Under the pieces are notes generated by a model. It was not told the origin of the DNA. It did no database searches and saw only the letters and a program-made list of their open reading frames with translations. From assembly GCA_030041135.1 (NCBI GenBank), contig JASHOL010000152.1, positions 1-42,737 of the forward strand: DNA of 42,737 nt. Reading direction: 5' to 3'. The position numbers and the translations under genes were made by a program. This document shows positions 16,493-24,703 of the stretch, in pieces (positions within the stretch are counted from its first letter, which is position 1; every line of letters starts with the position of its first letter). This DNA is from Streptosporangiaceae bacterium (GTDB taxonomy: Bacteria; Actinomycetota; Actinomycetes; Streptosporangiales; Streptosporangiaceae).

Positions 16493-17371
16493 TTATCTGG
16501 CCAGGCGGGGGAGCAGCATCGCGGAAGCGGCGACCCCCGCGACGGTGGCCAGGACGAGCACGAGCACGTCAAGCCCGAGGTGCGCCTGGGTGCCGATCAG
16601 CAGCCCGCGCAGGGCGTCAACCTCGTACGACAGCGGGTTGCACTTGCTGATCACCTGCAGCCAGCCCGGCATGATCCGCTCGGGATACAGCGCGCTTGAG
16701 CTGAAGAACAGCGGCATCGTGATGGCCTGCCCGATGCCCATGAGCCGGTCGCGCGAGAGCGCCAGCCCGGCGATCGTCATCGACAGGCAGGAGAAGAACG
16801 CCGAGCCAAGCACGACCACCGCGGCCGCGGCTAGCAGCTTCAGCGGGTTGTCGGTCAGCGTGACGCCGAGCAGGGCGGAGAGAATGAGGACGGCGATCGC
16901 CTGGACCACCGACCGCACCCCGGCGGCGAACGCCTTGCCGCTGATCAGCGCCGACCGCGGCGTGGGCGTCACCATCAGCTTGGTCAGCACGCCCGCGTCG
17001 CGCTCCCAGATGATCTGAATGCCGTAGAAGATCGCGATGAACAGCGCGGACTGGGCCAGGATGCCCGGCGCCAGGTAGGCCAGGTAGGAGATGCCGTGCG
17101 GCGTCGGGATCGCGTGTATCCGGGTGAAGACCTCACCGTAGATCAGCAGCCACAGCGCGGGCTGAATCGCGCGGGTATAGAGCTCGGTCCGGTCGTGCCG
17201 GATCTTGCGCAGCTCGACCCAGCACAGCGTCACGATGCGGCTGGCCAGCCGCCGGGCTATCGCGATCGGGGTGTCGGCCGGTGGCAGCAGGGCGGTCCCG
17301 GCATAGCCGGGCTCGGTCAGCACGGGCTCAGCCGAGGCGGCGGGCGGTACGCCTGGCGCGGCGGACGTCAC
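16493..17371 (-). CDS. ABC-2 type transporter permease (DrrB-like)
   Basis: 292-residue inner-membrane permease with six membrane helices after a 60-residue polar N-terminus. AIQPALWLLIYGEVF, YLAYLAPGILAQSALF and FFSSSALYPERIMPGWLQVISKCNPLSYEVDALRG (family signature region near the end) place it with the daunorubicin-resistance type. The start is set at GTG 17371 because GGGAGGA lies 5 nt upstream; a frame to 17431 is open but lies within the ATPase gene. The chosen start overlaps the ATPase gene by 44 nt. It forms an exporter with the upstream ATPase under a MarR repressor. Confidence 0.92.
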   Translation of the reverse strand: MTSAAPGVPPAASAEPVLTEPGYAGTALLPPADTPIAIARRLASRIVTLCWVELRKIRHDRTELYTRAIQPALWLLIYGEVFTRIHAIPTPHGISYLAYLAPGILAQSALFIAIFYGIQIIWERDAGVLTKLMVTPTPRSALISGKAFAAGVRSVVQAIAVLILSALLGVTLTDNPLKLLAAAAVVVLGSAFFSCLSMTIAGLALSRDRLMGIGQAITMPLFFSSSALYPERIMPGWLQVISKCNPLSYEVDALRGLLIGTQAHLGLDVLVLVLATVAGVAASAMLLPRLAR

Positions 17372-18221
17372 GGATTCCTCCCGTTTCTGTGTCCTCGTCG
17401 AGAGTGCCGCCGGTGTAGTGGCGGAACACATCGTCGAGCGTCGCGTTGTCCCCGAGCATGGCCTTGAGCAGGCCAGGCGTTCCCGTCGCGCGGATCGAGC
17501 CGCGGTGCATCAGGGCCACGCGATCGCAGTAGGTGTCGGCCTCGTCCATGTAGTGGGTGGTCATCAGCACCGTCATGTCAGCCGTCTCGCGCAGCTTGGC
17601 GATGAACTCCCACACGTCGGTGCGCGCGAGCGGATCGAGGCCAACCGTCGGCTCGTCAAGCACGAGCAGTCGCGGTGAGTTGACCAGCGCCTGCGCGAGC
17701 TCGAGCCGCCTGATCATGCCGCCGGAATAGGTCTTCACCTGACGGCCGGCGGCCTCGGTCAGGCCCATGGCGGCCAGCGCGCCTTCGACCTGGTCGCGGC
17801 GGGCCCTCCGCGGCACGTCGAACAGCCGGGCGAACAACTCGACATTCTCCCGGCCGGTCAGGGTGGCATCGGCCGACAGCAGTTGCGGGACGTAGCCGAT
17901 CATCCGGCGCACGCGCATCGGCTGGCTTGCGGCATCGATGCCGAGCACGCTGACGCTGCCTTCCATCGGCCGCAGCAGCGTCGTCAGCATCCTGATCGTC
18001 GTCGTCTTGCCCGCTCCGTTGGGCCCGAGCAGGCCGAACGTCTCGCCCTGCTCGATCCGCAGGTCCACGTGGTCCACCGCGGTGTGCGCGCCGAACCGGT
18101 AGGTCAGGCCCGAGCAGACAACCGCGTTGCGGCGCGGCTCGCCTGGCAGCACGGCGGCGACGGTGGTGCTGCTTGCCCCGGGCGTGACTCCCGGAGTCCC
18201 GGCATCATGCTGCACGTTCAC
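17328..18221 (-). CDS. ABC transporter ATP-binding protein (DrrA-like)
   Basis: 297-residue ATPase that powers the adjacent permease, probably for export of a drug or lipid-like compound. Walker A GPNGAGKTTT, Q-loop YVPQL, signature YSGGMIRRLELAQAL, Walker B LLVLDEPTVGLDP and H-loop TTHYMDEAD are intact. The C-terminus NATLDDVFRHYTGG is typical of DrrA. The start is GTG 18221, with GGAG 4-5 nt upstream; this overlaps the marR stop by 17 nt, which points to translational coupling. An upstream ATG-type extension to 18278 lacks a ribosome-binding site. Confidence 0.94.
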   Translation of the reverse strand: MNVQHDAGTPGVTPGASSTTVAAVLPGEPRRNAVVCSGLTYRFGAHTAVDHVDLRIEQGETFGLLGPNGAGKTTTIRMLTTLLRPMEGSVSVLGIDAASQPMRVRRMIGYVPQLLSADATLTGRENVELFARLFDVPRRARRDQVEGALAAMGLTEAAGRQVKTYSGGMIRRLELAQALVNSPRLLVLDEPTVGLDPLARTDVWEFIAKLRETADMTVLMTTHYMDEADTYCDRVALMHRGSIRATGTPGLLKAMLGDNATLDDVFRHYTGGTLDEDTETGGIRDVRRARRTARRLG

Positions 18222-18711
18222 TTGTCTCCATTCCCTCGGCCAGCCGCAGCAGGGCCGGCAGCGCTGCAGCGAGCGCACGGCGGTCGCCCGCCGACAGCCC
18301 GGCCAGGGCCTGGCCGGCCAGGTCTGCCCGCAGGTCGCGCCACTGCTCGAGCCGCTCTCGGGCCGCGTCGGTGATCGTCAGCAGTGCGACCCTGGCATCC
18401 TGCTCGTCGCGGTTGCGGACCAGCAGGCCGGCGGCAGTCAGCTTTCCGACCAGCGTGCTGACCGTGTTGGGCGCGAGCCTGAGCTCTTGCGCGGCATCGG
18501 CGACCGTGATGCCCGGCTTGCTCGCGGCGAGCCGCAGCAACTCGCTCTGCGCGGGCGGGAGCGGGTCGTGCTGCCAGCTCTGGCGCACGGCTCTCCTGGC
18601 CATCCGGTGCACCAGGCTGATCGCGCTCAGCAGCGCATCGCCAGCGGGCTGCTGCTGGCTCGGGGCGACGACCCCCCGTTCCCCCCGCACGGAGTTAGAT
18701 GACTCTTTCAC
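18205..18711 (-). CDS. MarR family regulator of the ABC exporter operon
   Basis: 168 residues with a MarR winged helix: LPPAQSELLRLAASKPGITVADAAQELRLAPNTVSTLVGKLTAAGLLVRNRDEQDARVALLTIT, where DEQDAR is the wing. It is the first gene of the exporter operon, overlapping the ATPase gene by 17 nt. The GTG at 18711 has no Shine-Dalgarno, but a TATAGT -10 element 7 nt upstream suggests a leaderless mRNA. An AGTTAG/CTAACT inverted repeat flanks the start codon and overlaps the -10, so autorepression is likely. Confidence 0.93.
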   Translation of the reverse strand: MKESSNSVRGERGVVAPSQQQPAGDALLSAISLVHRMARRAVRQSWQHDPLPPAQSELLRLAASKPGITVADAAQELRLAPNTVSTLVGKLTAAGLLVRNRDEQDARVALLTITDAARERLEQWRDLRADLAGQALAGLSAGDRRALAAALPALLRLAEGMETSERAA

Positions 18712-18721
18712 AGAGCTAACT
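18693..18721. promoter_or_regulatory. MarR operator candidate over the marR start codon
   Basis: Inverted repeat AGTTAG (18693-18698) and CTAACT (18716-18721) with inner CTCT/AGAG pairs, spanning the GTG start and touching the -10. Binding here would block RNA polymerase and ribosome entry. Confidence 0.6.
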
Positions 18722-18724
18722 ATA
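18719..18724 (-). promoter_or_regulatory. marR -10 element, leaderless start
   Basis: TATAGT on the minus strand ends 7 nt before the GTG at 18711, placing the transcription start at or next to the initiation codon. Confidence 0.55.
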
Positions 18725-18756
18725 TCGACGGCTCGGCCACGCGGCCACTCGCCGGC

Positions 18757-19248
18757 TCAGCGCCAGTGGTCAAGCGGCAGCGGGCCACGGCCGAGGTACG
18801 TCCTGATCGCGAAGCTGCTTCGCGCGCTCACCACCGACGGGATCGTGAGGATCTTGCTGAGCAGCAGTTCCTCATAGCTGGCGAGGTCAGGAACGGCCAC
18901 CTCGACGAAGAAGTCCGCGGATCCGGAGACCAGGTAGCACGCGACGACCGCCGGGATGGCCGTGAGCGCTGCGGAGATCCGCATTGACGTCTCGAGCGAG
19001 TGTCCCTCCACCTCGAGTTCGATGAACGCCGTCAGCCCGAGCCCCGCGCGGTTGCGGTCAAGTTCGGCCCGGTAGCCCGCGATGATGCCGCTGGCTTCGA
19101 GCGCCTTCACCCGGCGCAGGCAGGCCGACGGCGACAGCGAGACGGACTCGGCCAGGTCGACGTTCGGAATCCGCCCATCGGCCTGGAGCTTCATGACGAT
19201 GGCACGATCAATACGGTCAGGTTCGTGGGATGGCACAGCATTGCGCAT
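18757..19248 (-). CDS. Lrp/AsnC family transcriptional regulator
   Basis: 163 residues. The N-terminal HTH (IDRAIVMKLQADGRIPNVDLAESVSLSPSACLRRVKALEASGII) is followed by the RAM ligand-binding domain (LTAFIELEVEGHSLETS, then VVACYLVSGSADFFVEVAVPDLASYEELL). Such proteins sense amino acids as octamers or hexadecamers. It is divergent from a YjeH-like amino-acid exporter, an arrangement typical of Lrp-controlled export. ATG 19248 has no Shine-Dalgarno; TAGAAT lies 6 nt upstream, so a leaderless mRNA is likely. The intergenic inverted repeat would lie on its -35. Confidence 0.94.
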   Translation of the reverse strand: MRNAVPSHEPDRIDRAIVMKLQADGRIPNVDLAESVSLSPSACLRRVKALEASGIIAGYRAELDRNRAGLGLTAFIELEVEGHSLETSMRISAALTAIPAVVACYLVSGSADFFVEVAVPDLASYEELLLSKILTIPSVVSARSSFAIRTYLGRGPLPLDHWR

Positions 19249-19254
19249 ACAGCG

Positions 19255-19260
19255 ATTCTA
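19255..19260 (-). promoter_or_regulatory. lrp -10 element, leaderless start
   Basis: TAGAAT on the minus strand, 6 nt from the ATG at 19248. The expected -35 would fall near 19278-19283, inside the inverted repeat. Confidence 0.5.
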
Positions 19261-19270
19261 GGCGCGGAAC

Positions 19271-19299
19271 ATTGCGCGGATGGCCCTATACCGCGCAAT
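19271..19299. promoter_or_regulatory. Lrp operator candidate between lrp and the exporter
   Basis: Perfect 9-bp inverted repeat ATTGCGCGG (19271-19279) and CCGCGCAAT (19291-19299) with an 11-bp spacer that contains CCTATA. It sits between the divergent genes and over the presumed lrp -35. Confidence 0.65.
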
Positions 19300-19341
19300 A
19301 TTTGCCATCGCGTGCGAGCCGTTTTCCTGCACTGTTGAGGC

Positions 19342-20817
19342 ATGTCCGGCCCACCTCGTCCAGCCAGCACAGCCCGCGTTGTTCGCACGCCAGCCGCGCG
19401 ACCCAGCGCGGCCCTGCTGTCCGCTCCCCGCGGTACGGCGCTCTATATCGGCGCGCTGCTCGGGCCCGGGCTGCTGATGCTGCCCGGCCTGGCCGCCGGC
19501 CAGGCCGGGCCGGCCTCGATCCTGGCCTGGCTCGGGCTACTGGGTGTCTCGGGTCTGCTCGCCGCCGTGTTCGCCGCGCTCGGCCGCGCGCACCCCTCGG
19601 CTGGCGGCGTTACCGGCTATGCCGCCGCCGGGCTCGGGCTCAGGGCGGGCATATCAACCGGCTGGTGCTTCCTCGCCGGAGTCATCAGCGGGGCCCCAGT
19701 GGTCTGCATGATCGGCGCGACCTACGTGACCGATCTCGCAGGCGGCGGCCAGCTCGCCCGCGCCGCCGTCGCGGCCGTGCTGCTAGTGATCGTGCTCGGC
19801 CTGACGCTGGGCGGCGTGCGGGCAACCACCACGATTCAGCTGGCGCTGGTCGCGTTGCTGGTCGTCATGCTGGTAACGGCGGTAGCCGGGTCCGCCGGGT
19901 CGGCGCGCGCGGCGAACTGGACGCCGTTCGCGCCCCACGGCTGGTCCGCGATCGGCCGCGCGGCCGCGGTCTTGATGCTGTCGTTCGTCGGCTGGGAGGC
20001 GGTAGCGCCGCTGACGCCGAGGCTGGCAGCCCCGGCCCGGCTGGCCCGGATCATCGCGGCGGCGTTTGCCGTGACGGCGGCCATCTACCTCAGCCTGGCG
20101 GTGGCGGTGATCGCCGTCCTCGGGCGGCAGGCAGGCGATGACGTCCCGGTCGCCGAGCTGCTGCAGCGCGCGATCGGCCCGGCCGGGCGGGAAGTCGCGG
20201 CCGGCGCGGCAGTCGTGCTCACGCTCGTCACCGTCAACGCCTACCTGACTGGCGCGACCACGATGGCGGCCGGCCTGATGCGCAGGGGAGAGGCCCGGGC
20301 AGCCGTCGGCGCGGGCCCGCCGGGGCCGGCGCCCGCGCCGCTCTCGGCCTGGCGTCTCCCGGCGATCATCGCCCTGGTCGGCCTGCTAGAGCTCGGGCTG
20401 TGCGCCGCGCGGCTGGTGACGACGACGCAGCTGATCACGATCCCGACGACGCTGTTCCTGACCGTCTACCTTGCCTGCATGCTGGCTGCGGCTCGGACCC
20501 TGCGGGGCCGGGTCCGGACGGCCGCAGCCACGGCGGCCCCGGCTGTCGTCGTGGTCCTGCTGTTCACCGGGTGGGCGCTGGCTCTGGCCGCGCTCGTCGC
20601 GGGCACCGCGTCGCTGGCGCAGCGTCGCGCCGGCGGACCGCGCTTCGCCGCGCGCCTAGAACCGGAGGAAGTGCTGGAAGCACTCCCACCCGGCGTCGTG
20701 CTCGGCGAACGCGGCGGCCTCAGCTCGCTTGACCGCCAGGTAGGCAGCGGACCGCAGCGGCCCGAGCGCATCCATGAGCAGCGAGTCGGCGGCGAGTGCG
20801 TCGAGTGCCTCGGTTAG
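19342..20817 (+). CDS. APC-type amino-acid transporter, YjeH-like exporter
   Basis: 491 residues as read, about twelve membrane helices. ALYIGALLGPGLLMLPGLAAG, LGRAHPSAGGVTGYAAAGLG and VLMLSFVGWEAVAPLTPRL match the E. coli methionine/branched-chain amino-acid exporter YjeH. Start ATG 19342. The last helix ends near residue 425; the final 53 or so residues (from LEPEEVLEA) are polar, unlike the family, and are read antisense through the 3' end of the glutamine-synthetase-like gene. A one-base shift before 20656 would end the protein at a TAG at 20657-20659. The transport role is firm at family level; the substrate is inferred from the Lrp neighbour. Confidence 0.88.
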   Translation: MSGPPRPASTARVVRTPAARPSAALLSAPRGTALYIGALLGPGLLMLPGLAAGQAGPASILAWLGLLGVSGLLAAVFAALGRAHPSAGGVTGYAAAGLGLRAGISTGWCFLAGVISGAPVVCMIGATYVTDLAGGGQLARAAVAAVLLVIVLGLTLGGVRATTTIQLALVALLVVMLVTAVAGSAGSARAANWTPFAPHGWSAIGRAAAVLMLSFVGWEAVAPLTPRLAAPARLARIIAAAFAVTAAIYLSLAVAVIAVLGRQAGDDVPVAELLQRAIGPAGREVAAGAAVVLTLVTVNAYLTGATTMAAGLMRRGEARAAVGAGPPGPAPAPLSAWRLPAIIALVGLLELGLCAARLVTTTQLITIPTTLFLTVYLACMLAAARTLRGRVRTAAATAAPAVVVVLLFTGWALALAALVAGTASLAQRRAGGPRFAARLEPEEVLEALPPGVVLGERGGLSSLDRQVGSGPQRPERIHEQRVGGECVECLG

Positions 20818-22074
20818 CGTCAGCGGCAGCCGGCGTGCGCCGGCCGCGTCCCGCTGTGGCTGCGTCATCGTGGCCGGGTCGACGTTGACGGCCTCGCCGG
20901 GGCTCAGTCCGCGGCGGATCCCGTCCAGCCCGGCATAGATGAAGCCGCCCAGCGCCAGGTAAGGATTGGCGCTTGAGTCCGACGGCTTGAACTCCAGATT
21001 GACCGAGCTCGTGGCGTCGCCGCGAAGCGGCGAGCAGATGCGGACCGCCGCTTCCCGGTTGTCCATGCCGTACACGGTGTACGCGCTGCTCCAGAACTGA
21101 GGCTGAAGGCGCCGGTAGCTGTTCACGCTGCCGCAGGTAAGGGCGAGCAGGGCGGGCAGGTGCGCGAGCAGCCCGCCGATGAAGCGGTACCCGGCCGGGG
21201 ACAGGCCGTACTGGTCGGCGGCGTCGGCGAAGACGGGCGTCCCGTCGGCCAGCGAGCTGAGCGAGGCGTGCAGGTGGCTGCCGTTGCCTGCCTGGCCGGG
21301 AATGGGCTTGGGCGCCAGGCTCGCCCACTGACCGCGGCGGATGGCGACGCCCCGCACGGTCTCCCGGTACAGCACGTGGTTGTCGGCCGCCCGCAGCGCC
21401 CCGGCGTACCTGATAGGGATCTCCTGCTGGCCCTGGCCTAGCTCGGGGTAGTAGTGCTCGACCTGGAGGCCCTGCGCGTTCAGCGCCCGCACTGCCTCCA
21501 TGACGTAGTCGTGGTTCTGGTGGAAGCCGGTTGCCGAATAGCAGAGGCTGTCGTCGGACGGCACCAGCCGGTCAGGGCCGCCGGCCGGATCGGCCTCGCG
21601 CCGGCCGAGCGTGAACTCGGGCTCGAACGCCGCCGACATGGCGTAACCGTCGGCGGCGAGTTCGGCGATGGCGTGCTTGAGGAAGGTGCGGGCGCACGCC
21701 TGCCAGGGCTCGCCGTCGGGCCGGACCAGGTCGGCCAGCATCGCGCCGGCGCCCGGTGCGTACGGCAGTTCCACGAACGTGGCCGGATCCGGCTTGATCC
21801 TGACCTCGCCGACCGGTCCCATCCCCTCGACCGGCTCCAGCGTGTCTAGCATCGTCATCGCCATCATCGCCACCGTGTGGCCGATGCCGCTGGCTATCCG
21901 CTCCGGCAAGAAGCGAGTGGCGACGGCCTTTCCCCTGATCACGCCGCCGTGGTCGGCGTAAAGGAACCGGACGAGGTCAAGATTGGCTGCCTTCGCCCTG
22001 GCTACCGCGTCGCGGGCATCGGACGATGCCGCGACGCCGGGGTCAGGTGATGCGGGGATGCCCGGCGAGGTCAT
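20656..22074 (-). CDS. Glutamine synthetase-like ligase (GlnA3/GlnA4/PuuA type)
   Basis: 472 residues with the GS fold: FLYADHGGVIRGKAV and PDPATF in the N-terminal domain, then AAFEPEFTL, the metal-binding ELGQGQQEI, NGSHLHAS, the ATP-site region NSYRRLQPQFWSSAYTVYGMDNREAAVRI, and LEFKPSDSSANPYLALGG. It is closer to gamma-glutamyl-amine ligases than to housekeeping GlnA because it lacks the usual adenylylation region, though this is judged by eye. Likely reaction: ATP-dependent joining of glutamate to an amine. ATG 22074 overlaps the MFS stop by 4 nt (ATGA), so the two are translationally coupled, hinting that the transporter handles the substrate or product. Confidence 0.9.
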   Translation of the reverse strand: MTSPGIPASPDPGVAASSDARDAVARAKAANLDLVRFLYADHGGVIRGKAVATRFLPERIASGIGHTVAMMAMTMLDTLEPVEGMGPVGEVRIKPDPATFVELPYAPGAGAMLADLVRPDGEPWQACARTFLKHAIAELAADGYAMSAAFEPEFTLGRREADPAGGPDRLVPSDDSLCYSATGFHQNHDYVMEAVRALNAQGLQVEHYYPELGQGQQEIPIRYAGALRAADNHVLYRETVRGVAIRRGQWASLAPKPIPGQAGNGSHLHASLSSLADGTPVFADAADQYGLSPAGYRFIGGLLAHLPALLALTCGSVNSYRRLQPQFWSSAYTVYGMDNREAAVRICSPLRGDATSSVNLEFKPSDSSANPYLALGGFIYAGLDGIRRGLSPGEAVNVDPATMTQPQRDAAGARRLPLTLTEALDALAADSLLMDALGPLRSAAYLAVKRAEAAAFAEHDAGWECFQHFLRF

Positions 22075-23954
22075 GCATCAGGGTTAGCACGGCCCTCTGC
22101 GGTGCGTACAGTCTCTCGCGTGCCACCGTCGCCGGGTCGCGCGTCGCCGTTCGCTGGGCCGGCGTCGCGCAGTCCATCGGCGGCGATCTCGTCGGCGGCG
22201 ATGGCCGTTCCGGCCCCCGTCGTGGCGGCGGAGACCGAGACGGCGGCGGCTTGAGCCGCCTCTTCGTGCACGTACCGGCCGCCGCGGAAGGCAGACGCGA
22301 TCGCGGCGATCACGAGTACTCCTATCGCCATGCTGAAGACGATCACGAGCCCGTGGTGGAACGGTTGCGAAATGAGGCCGGGGAAGAAGCTCTGGCCGGT
22401 CAGCAGCGCCACGTGCGAGGGCGGCAGGTGACCGAGGACGCCGGTCGGCCCCAGCAGTTCCTTCACCGGGTTGTAGCCGAGGAACGCGGCGAAGAGGCTG
22501 CCTACCGGCGGCAGCGAGCCGATCTTGGCGGCGACCGCGTGCGGCACGCCCTGGGCCGACAGCCCGTTGGTCAGCGTCGTCGGCAGGGTGGCGGCAAGGC
22601 CCGCGATCATCAGCGAGAAGAACACGCCGATCGACAAGACGAAGCCCGAGTTCTGGAACGTGGCCAGCATGCCCGACGCCGCACCACGCTGCCTGGCGGG
22701 CACGCTGTTCATGATCGCGGCCGCGTTCGGCGCGGAGAACAGGCCCATGCCCGCGCCGGCCACGAAGATCAGCCCGGCGAACTCGGGATAGGTGAAGTCG
22801 ACCGGGATCAGCAGGAGGCCGCCGAAGGCCAGGGCGGATACAAGCAGGCCACCTGAGGCGAACGCGCGGGCACCGTGCTTGTCCGACAGCCAGCCGGACA
22901 GCGGGCCCGAGACGACAAAACCGAAGGTCAGCGCGAGCAAGTAGATGCCCGACCAGAGCGGCGTGTCCTTGTACGCGTAGCCGTGCAGCGGCAGCCAGAT
23001 GCCCTGCAACCAGATGATCAGCATGAACTGGAGTCCGCCGCGGGCAATCGCGGCCAGCAGCGTGGCGCCGATGCCGGCCGCGAACGCCCGGATCTTCATC
23101 AGGCCCAGGTCGAACATCGGCGCCTTGACCCGCGACTCGATGATGCAGAAGGTCACGAGCAGGGCGACGCCGCCGAAGAGCCCGGTGAGCACCAGGGGGC
23201 TGGTCCAGCCCATCGAGTGGCCGCCGTAGGGCTGGATGCCGTAGGTGATCCCGGTCAGCAGGATGATCAGGCCGACCGCGAACGTGACGTTGCCGAGCCA
23301 GTCGATCTTGGCCGGCGTGCGCACGCCGACCTCCTTGAGGCTCAGGTAGGACCAGATCGTCCCGCCCACGCCGATTGGCACCGACACGATGAACACGAGG
23401 CGCCAGTCGACCGCGGCCAGGACGCCGCCCAGGATCAGGCCGATGAACTGGCCGGAGATGCCCGCGACCTGGTTGATGCCCATCGCCGTGCCGCGCTGGT
23501 TGGACGGGAAGGCGTCGGTCAGAATCGCGGGCGAGTTAGCCATCAGCATCGCGCCGCCGATGGCCTGGATGACGCGAAAGCCGATTAGCCACAGGGCACC
23601 GCTCGGCCCGGTAAACGGGTCGAACGGCAGAGCCAGCGCACCGAGGCCGAAGACGGCGAACCCGGCGTTGTACATCCTCACCCGGCCGTAGATGTCGCCA
23701 AGGCGTCCAAGCGTGACCACGAGCACGGCCGAGACGACGAGATAACCCATCAGCATCCACAGCAGGTAGCTGATGTTGCTGGCCTGGAGCGGGTCTAGCT
23801 TGATGCCGCGGAAGATCGCGGGCAGGGCGATGATGACGATCGAGGCATTGACGGTTGCCGCGAGCATGCCGAGCGTGGTGTTGGACAGGGCGACCCACTT
23901 GTAGTGCGCGCCGCGCAGGCCAAGCCTGTCTGGCGCGTCCGTAAGCTCGCCCAC
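22071..23954 (-). CDS. MFS transporter, DHA2 family, coupled to the GS-like gene
   Basis: 627 residues, about fourteen membrane helices. NASIVIIALPAIFRGI, GRLGDIYGRVRMYN (motif A) and RVIQAIGGAMLMANSPAI (motif C-like) are clear, and the C-terminal 60 residues form an acidic, Ala-rich cytoplasmic tail. The GTG at 23954 is chosen because GGGAGGG lies about 7 nt upstream; a TTG at 23996 is also in frame. It shares a 4-nt overlap with the downstream GS-like ligase gene. Substrate unknown; an amine or its glutamyl conjugate is a reasonable inference from the pairing. Confidence 0.9.
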   Translation of the reverse strand: MGELTDAPDRLGLRGAHYKWVALSNTTLGMLAATVNASIVIIALPAIFRGIKLDPLQASNISYLLWMLMGYLVVSAVLVVTLGRLGDIYGRVRMYNAGFAVFGLGALALPFDPFTGPSGALWLIGFRVIQAIGGAMLMANSPAILTDAFPSNQRGTAMGINQVAGISGQFIGLILGGVLAAVDWRLVFIVSVPIGVGGTIWSYLSLKEVGVRTPAKIDWLGNVTFAVGLIILLTGITYGIQPYGGHSMGWTSPLVLTGLFGGVALLVTFCIIESRVKAPMFDLGLMKIRAFAAGIGATLLAAIARGGLQFMLIIWLQGIWLPLHGYAYKDTPLWSGIYLLALTFGFVVSGPLSGWLSDKHGARAFASGGLLVSALAFGGLLLIPVDFTYPEFAGLIFVAGAGMGLFSAPNAAAIMNSVPARQRGAASGMLATFQNSGFVLSIGVFFSLMIAGLAATLPTTLTNGLSAQGVPHAVAAKIGSLPPVGSLFAAFLGYNPVKELLGPTGVLGHLPPSHVALLTGQSFFPGLISQPFHHGLVIVFSMAIGVLVIAAIASAFRGGRYVHEEAAQAAAVSVSAATTGAGTAIAADEIAADGLRDAGPANGDARPGDGGTRETVRTAEGRANPDA

Positions 23955-24094
23955 CGGCTGCCCTCCCGCTGTGCCTGGATTACTTGCTAGTACCAAACTA
24001 ACAGGCGTTCAGCGCTGCCCGCACCGGATGGCTGACGGCGTTCTGGCCTGCGCCGCAGCCCGCGCTCGCCGGGGCGCCCGGCGGGCTGCTGGAG

Positions 24095-24100
24095 TATCTT
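24095..24100 (+). promoter_or_regulatory. -10 element of the DUF1707 gene, leaderless start
   Basis: TATCTT ends 6 nt before the GTG at 24107. The only purine-rich stretch (GGAG) is 12 nt from the start, too far for a normal ribosome-binding site. Confidence 0.4.
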
Positions 24101-24106
24101 CTGATT

Positions 24107-24703
24107 GTGACGTCCCGGCCCGCGCCCCGCGATCTGCGTGCCTCCGACGCGGACAGGGACCGGGTGATTTCACTGCTCAGCGAGGCGGCGGGAGACGGCA
24201 GGATCACCAGCGCCGAGCACAGCGAGCGGGTGGAGCGCGCTTATACGGCCCGCACGCTCGGTGATCTTGCTCCCCTAACGGCTGACCTGGCCGAGCCATC
24301 CGCCCAGCCGTTCCGGCTGGATACCAGGACCCCGGTGCTTGGCGTGTTCGCGCGGGAGAGCAGGGACGGCCGGTGGGTGGTGCCCCCGACGCTGCCCGTC
24401 GTCGCCGTGTTCGGCGAGGTCGTGCTCGATCTGCGCGAGGCGTTGCTGCAGAGCCAGCGGGTCAGCGTCTATGCCACGGTGCTGGCCGGGACGCTCGAGC
24501 TCATCGTCCCTGAAGGCGTCTCGGTCGAGATGTACGGAACTGCGGTCCTGACCCGGAAGATCAATAAGACGCCGCGCCAGGCCGCGGCGGGCATGCCGGT
24601 CATCGAGGTGCGAGCGGCGTCGCTGGGCGGAACGATCCGGGTGATATCCCCGCGTAAGTCCCGCTGGCTCGGCAGCTTCCGGCGAAACGGGCTGGCCCGC
24701 TAA
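24107..24703 (+). CDS. DUF1707 protein with C-terminal LiaF-like domain
   Basis: 198 residues, soluble. The N-terminal DUF1707 (SHOCT-like) helix pair reads DLRASDADRDRVISLLSEAAGDGRITSAEHSERVERAYTARTLGDLAPLTADL. From about residue 80 a strand-rich domain resembles the C-terminus of LiaF, a cell-envelope stress sensor: VVAVFGEVVLDLREA, LAGTLELIVPEGVSVEMYG, GGTIRVISPR. This pairing is common and poorly characterised in actinomycetes. GTG 24107 is probably leaderless. It is divergent from the MFS/GS operon, and its stop overlaps that of the dehydratase remnant tail to tail. Confidence 0.88.
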   Translation: MTSRPAPRDLRASDADRDRVISLLSEAAGDGRITSAEHSERVERAYTARTLGDLAPLTADLAEPSAQPFRLDTRTPVLGVFARESRDGRWVVPPTLPVVAVFGEVVLDLREALLQSQRVSVYATVLAGTLELIVPEGVSVEMYGTAVLTRKINKTPRQAAAGMPVIEVRAASLGGTIRVISPRKSRWLGSFRRNGLAR

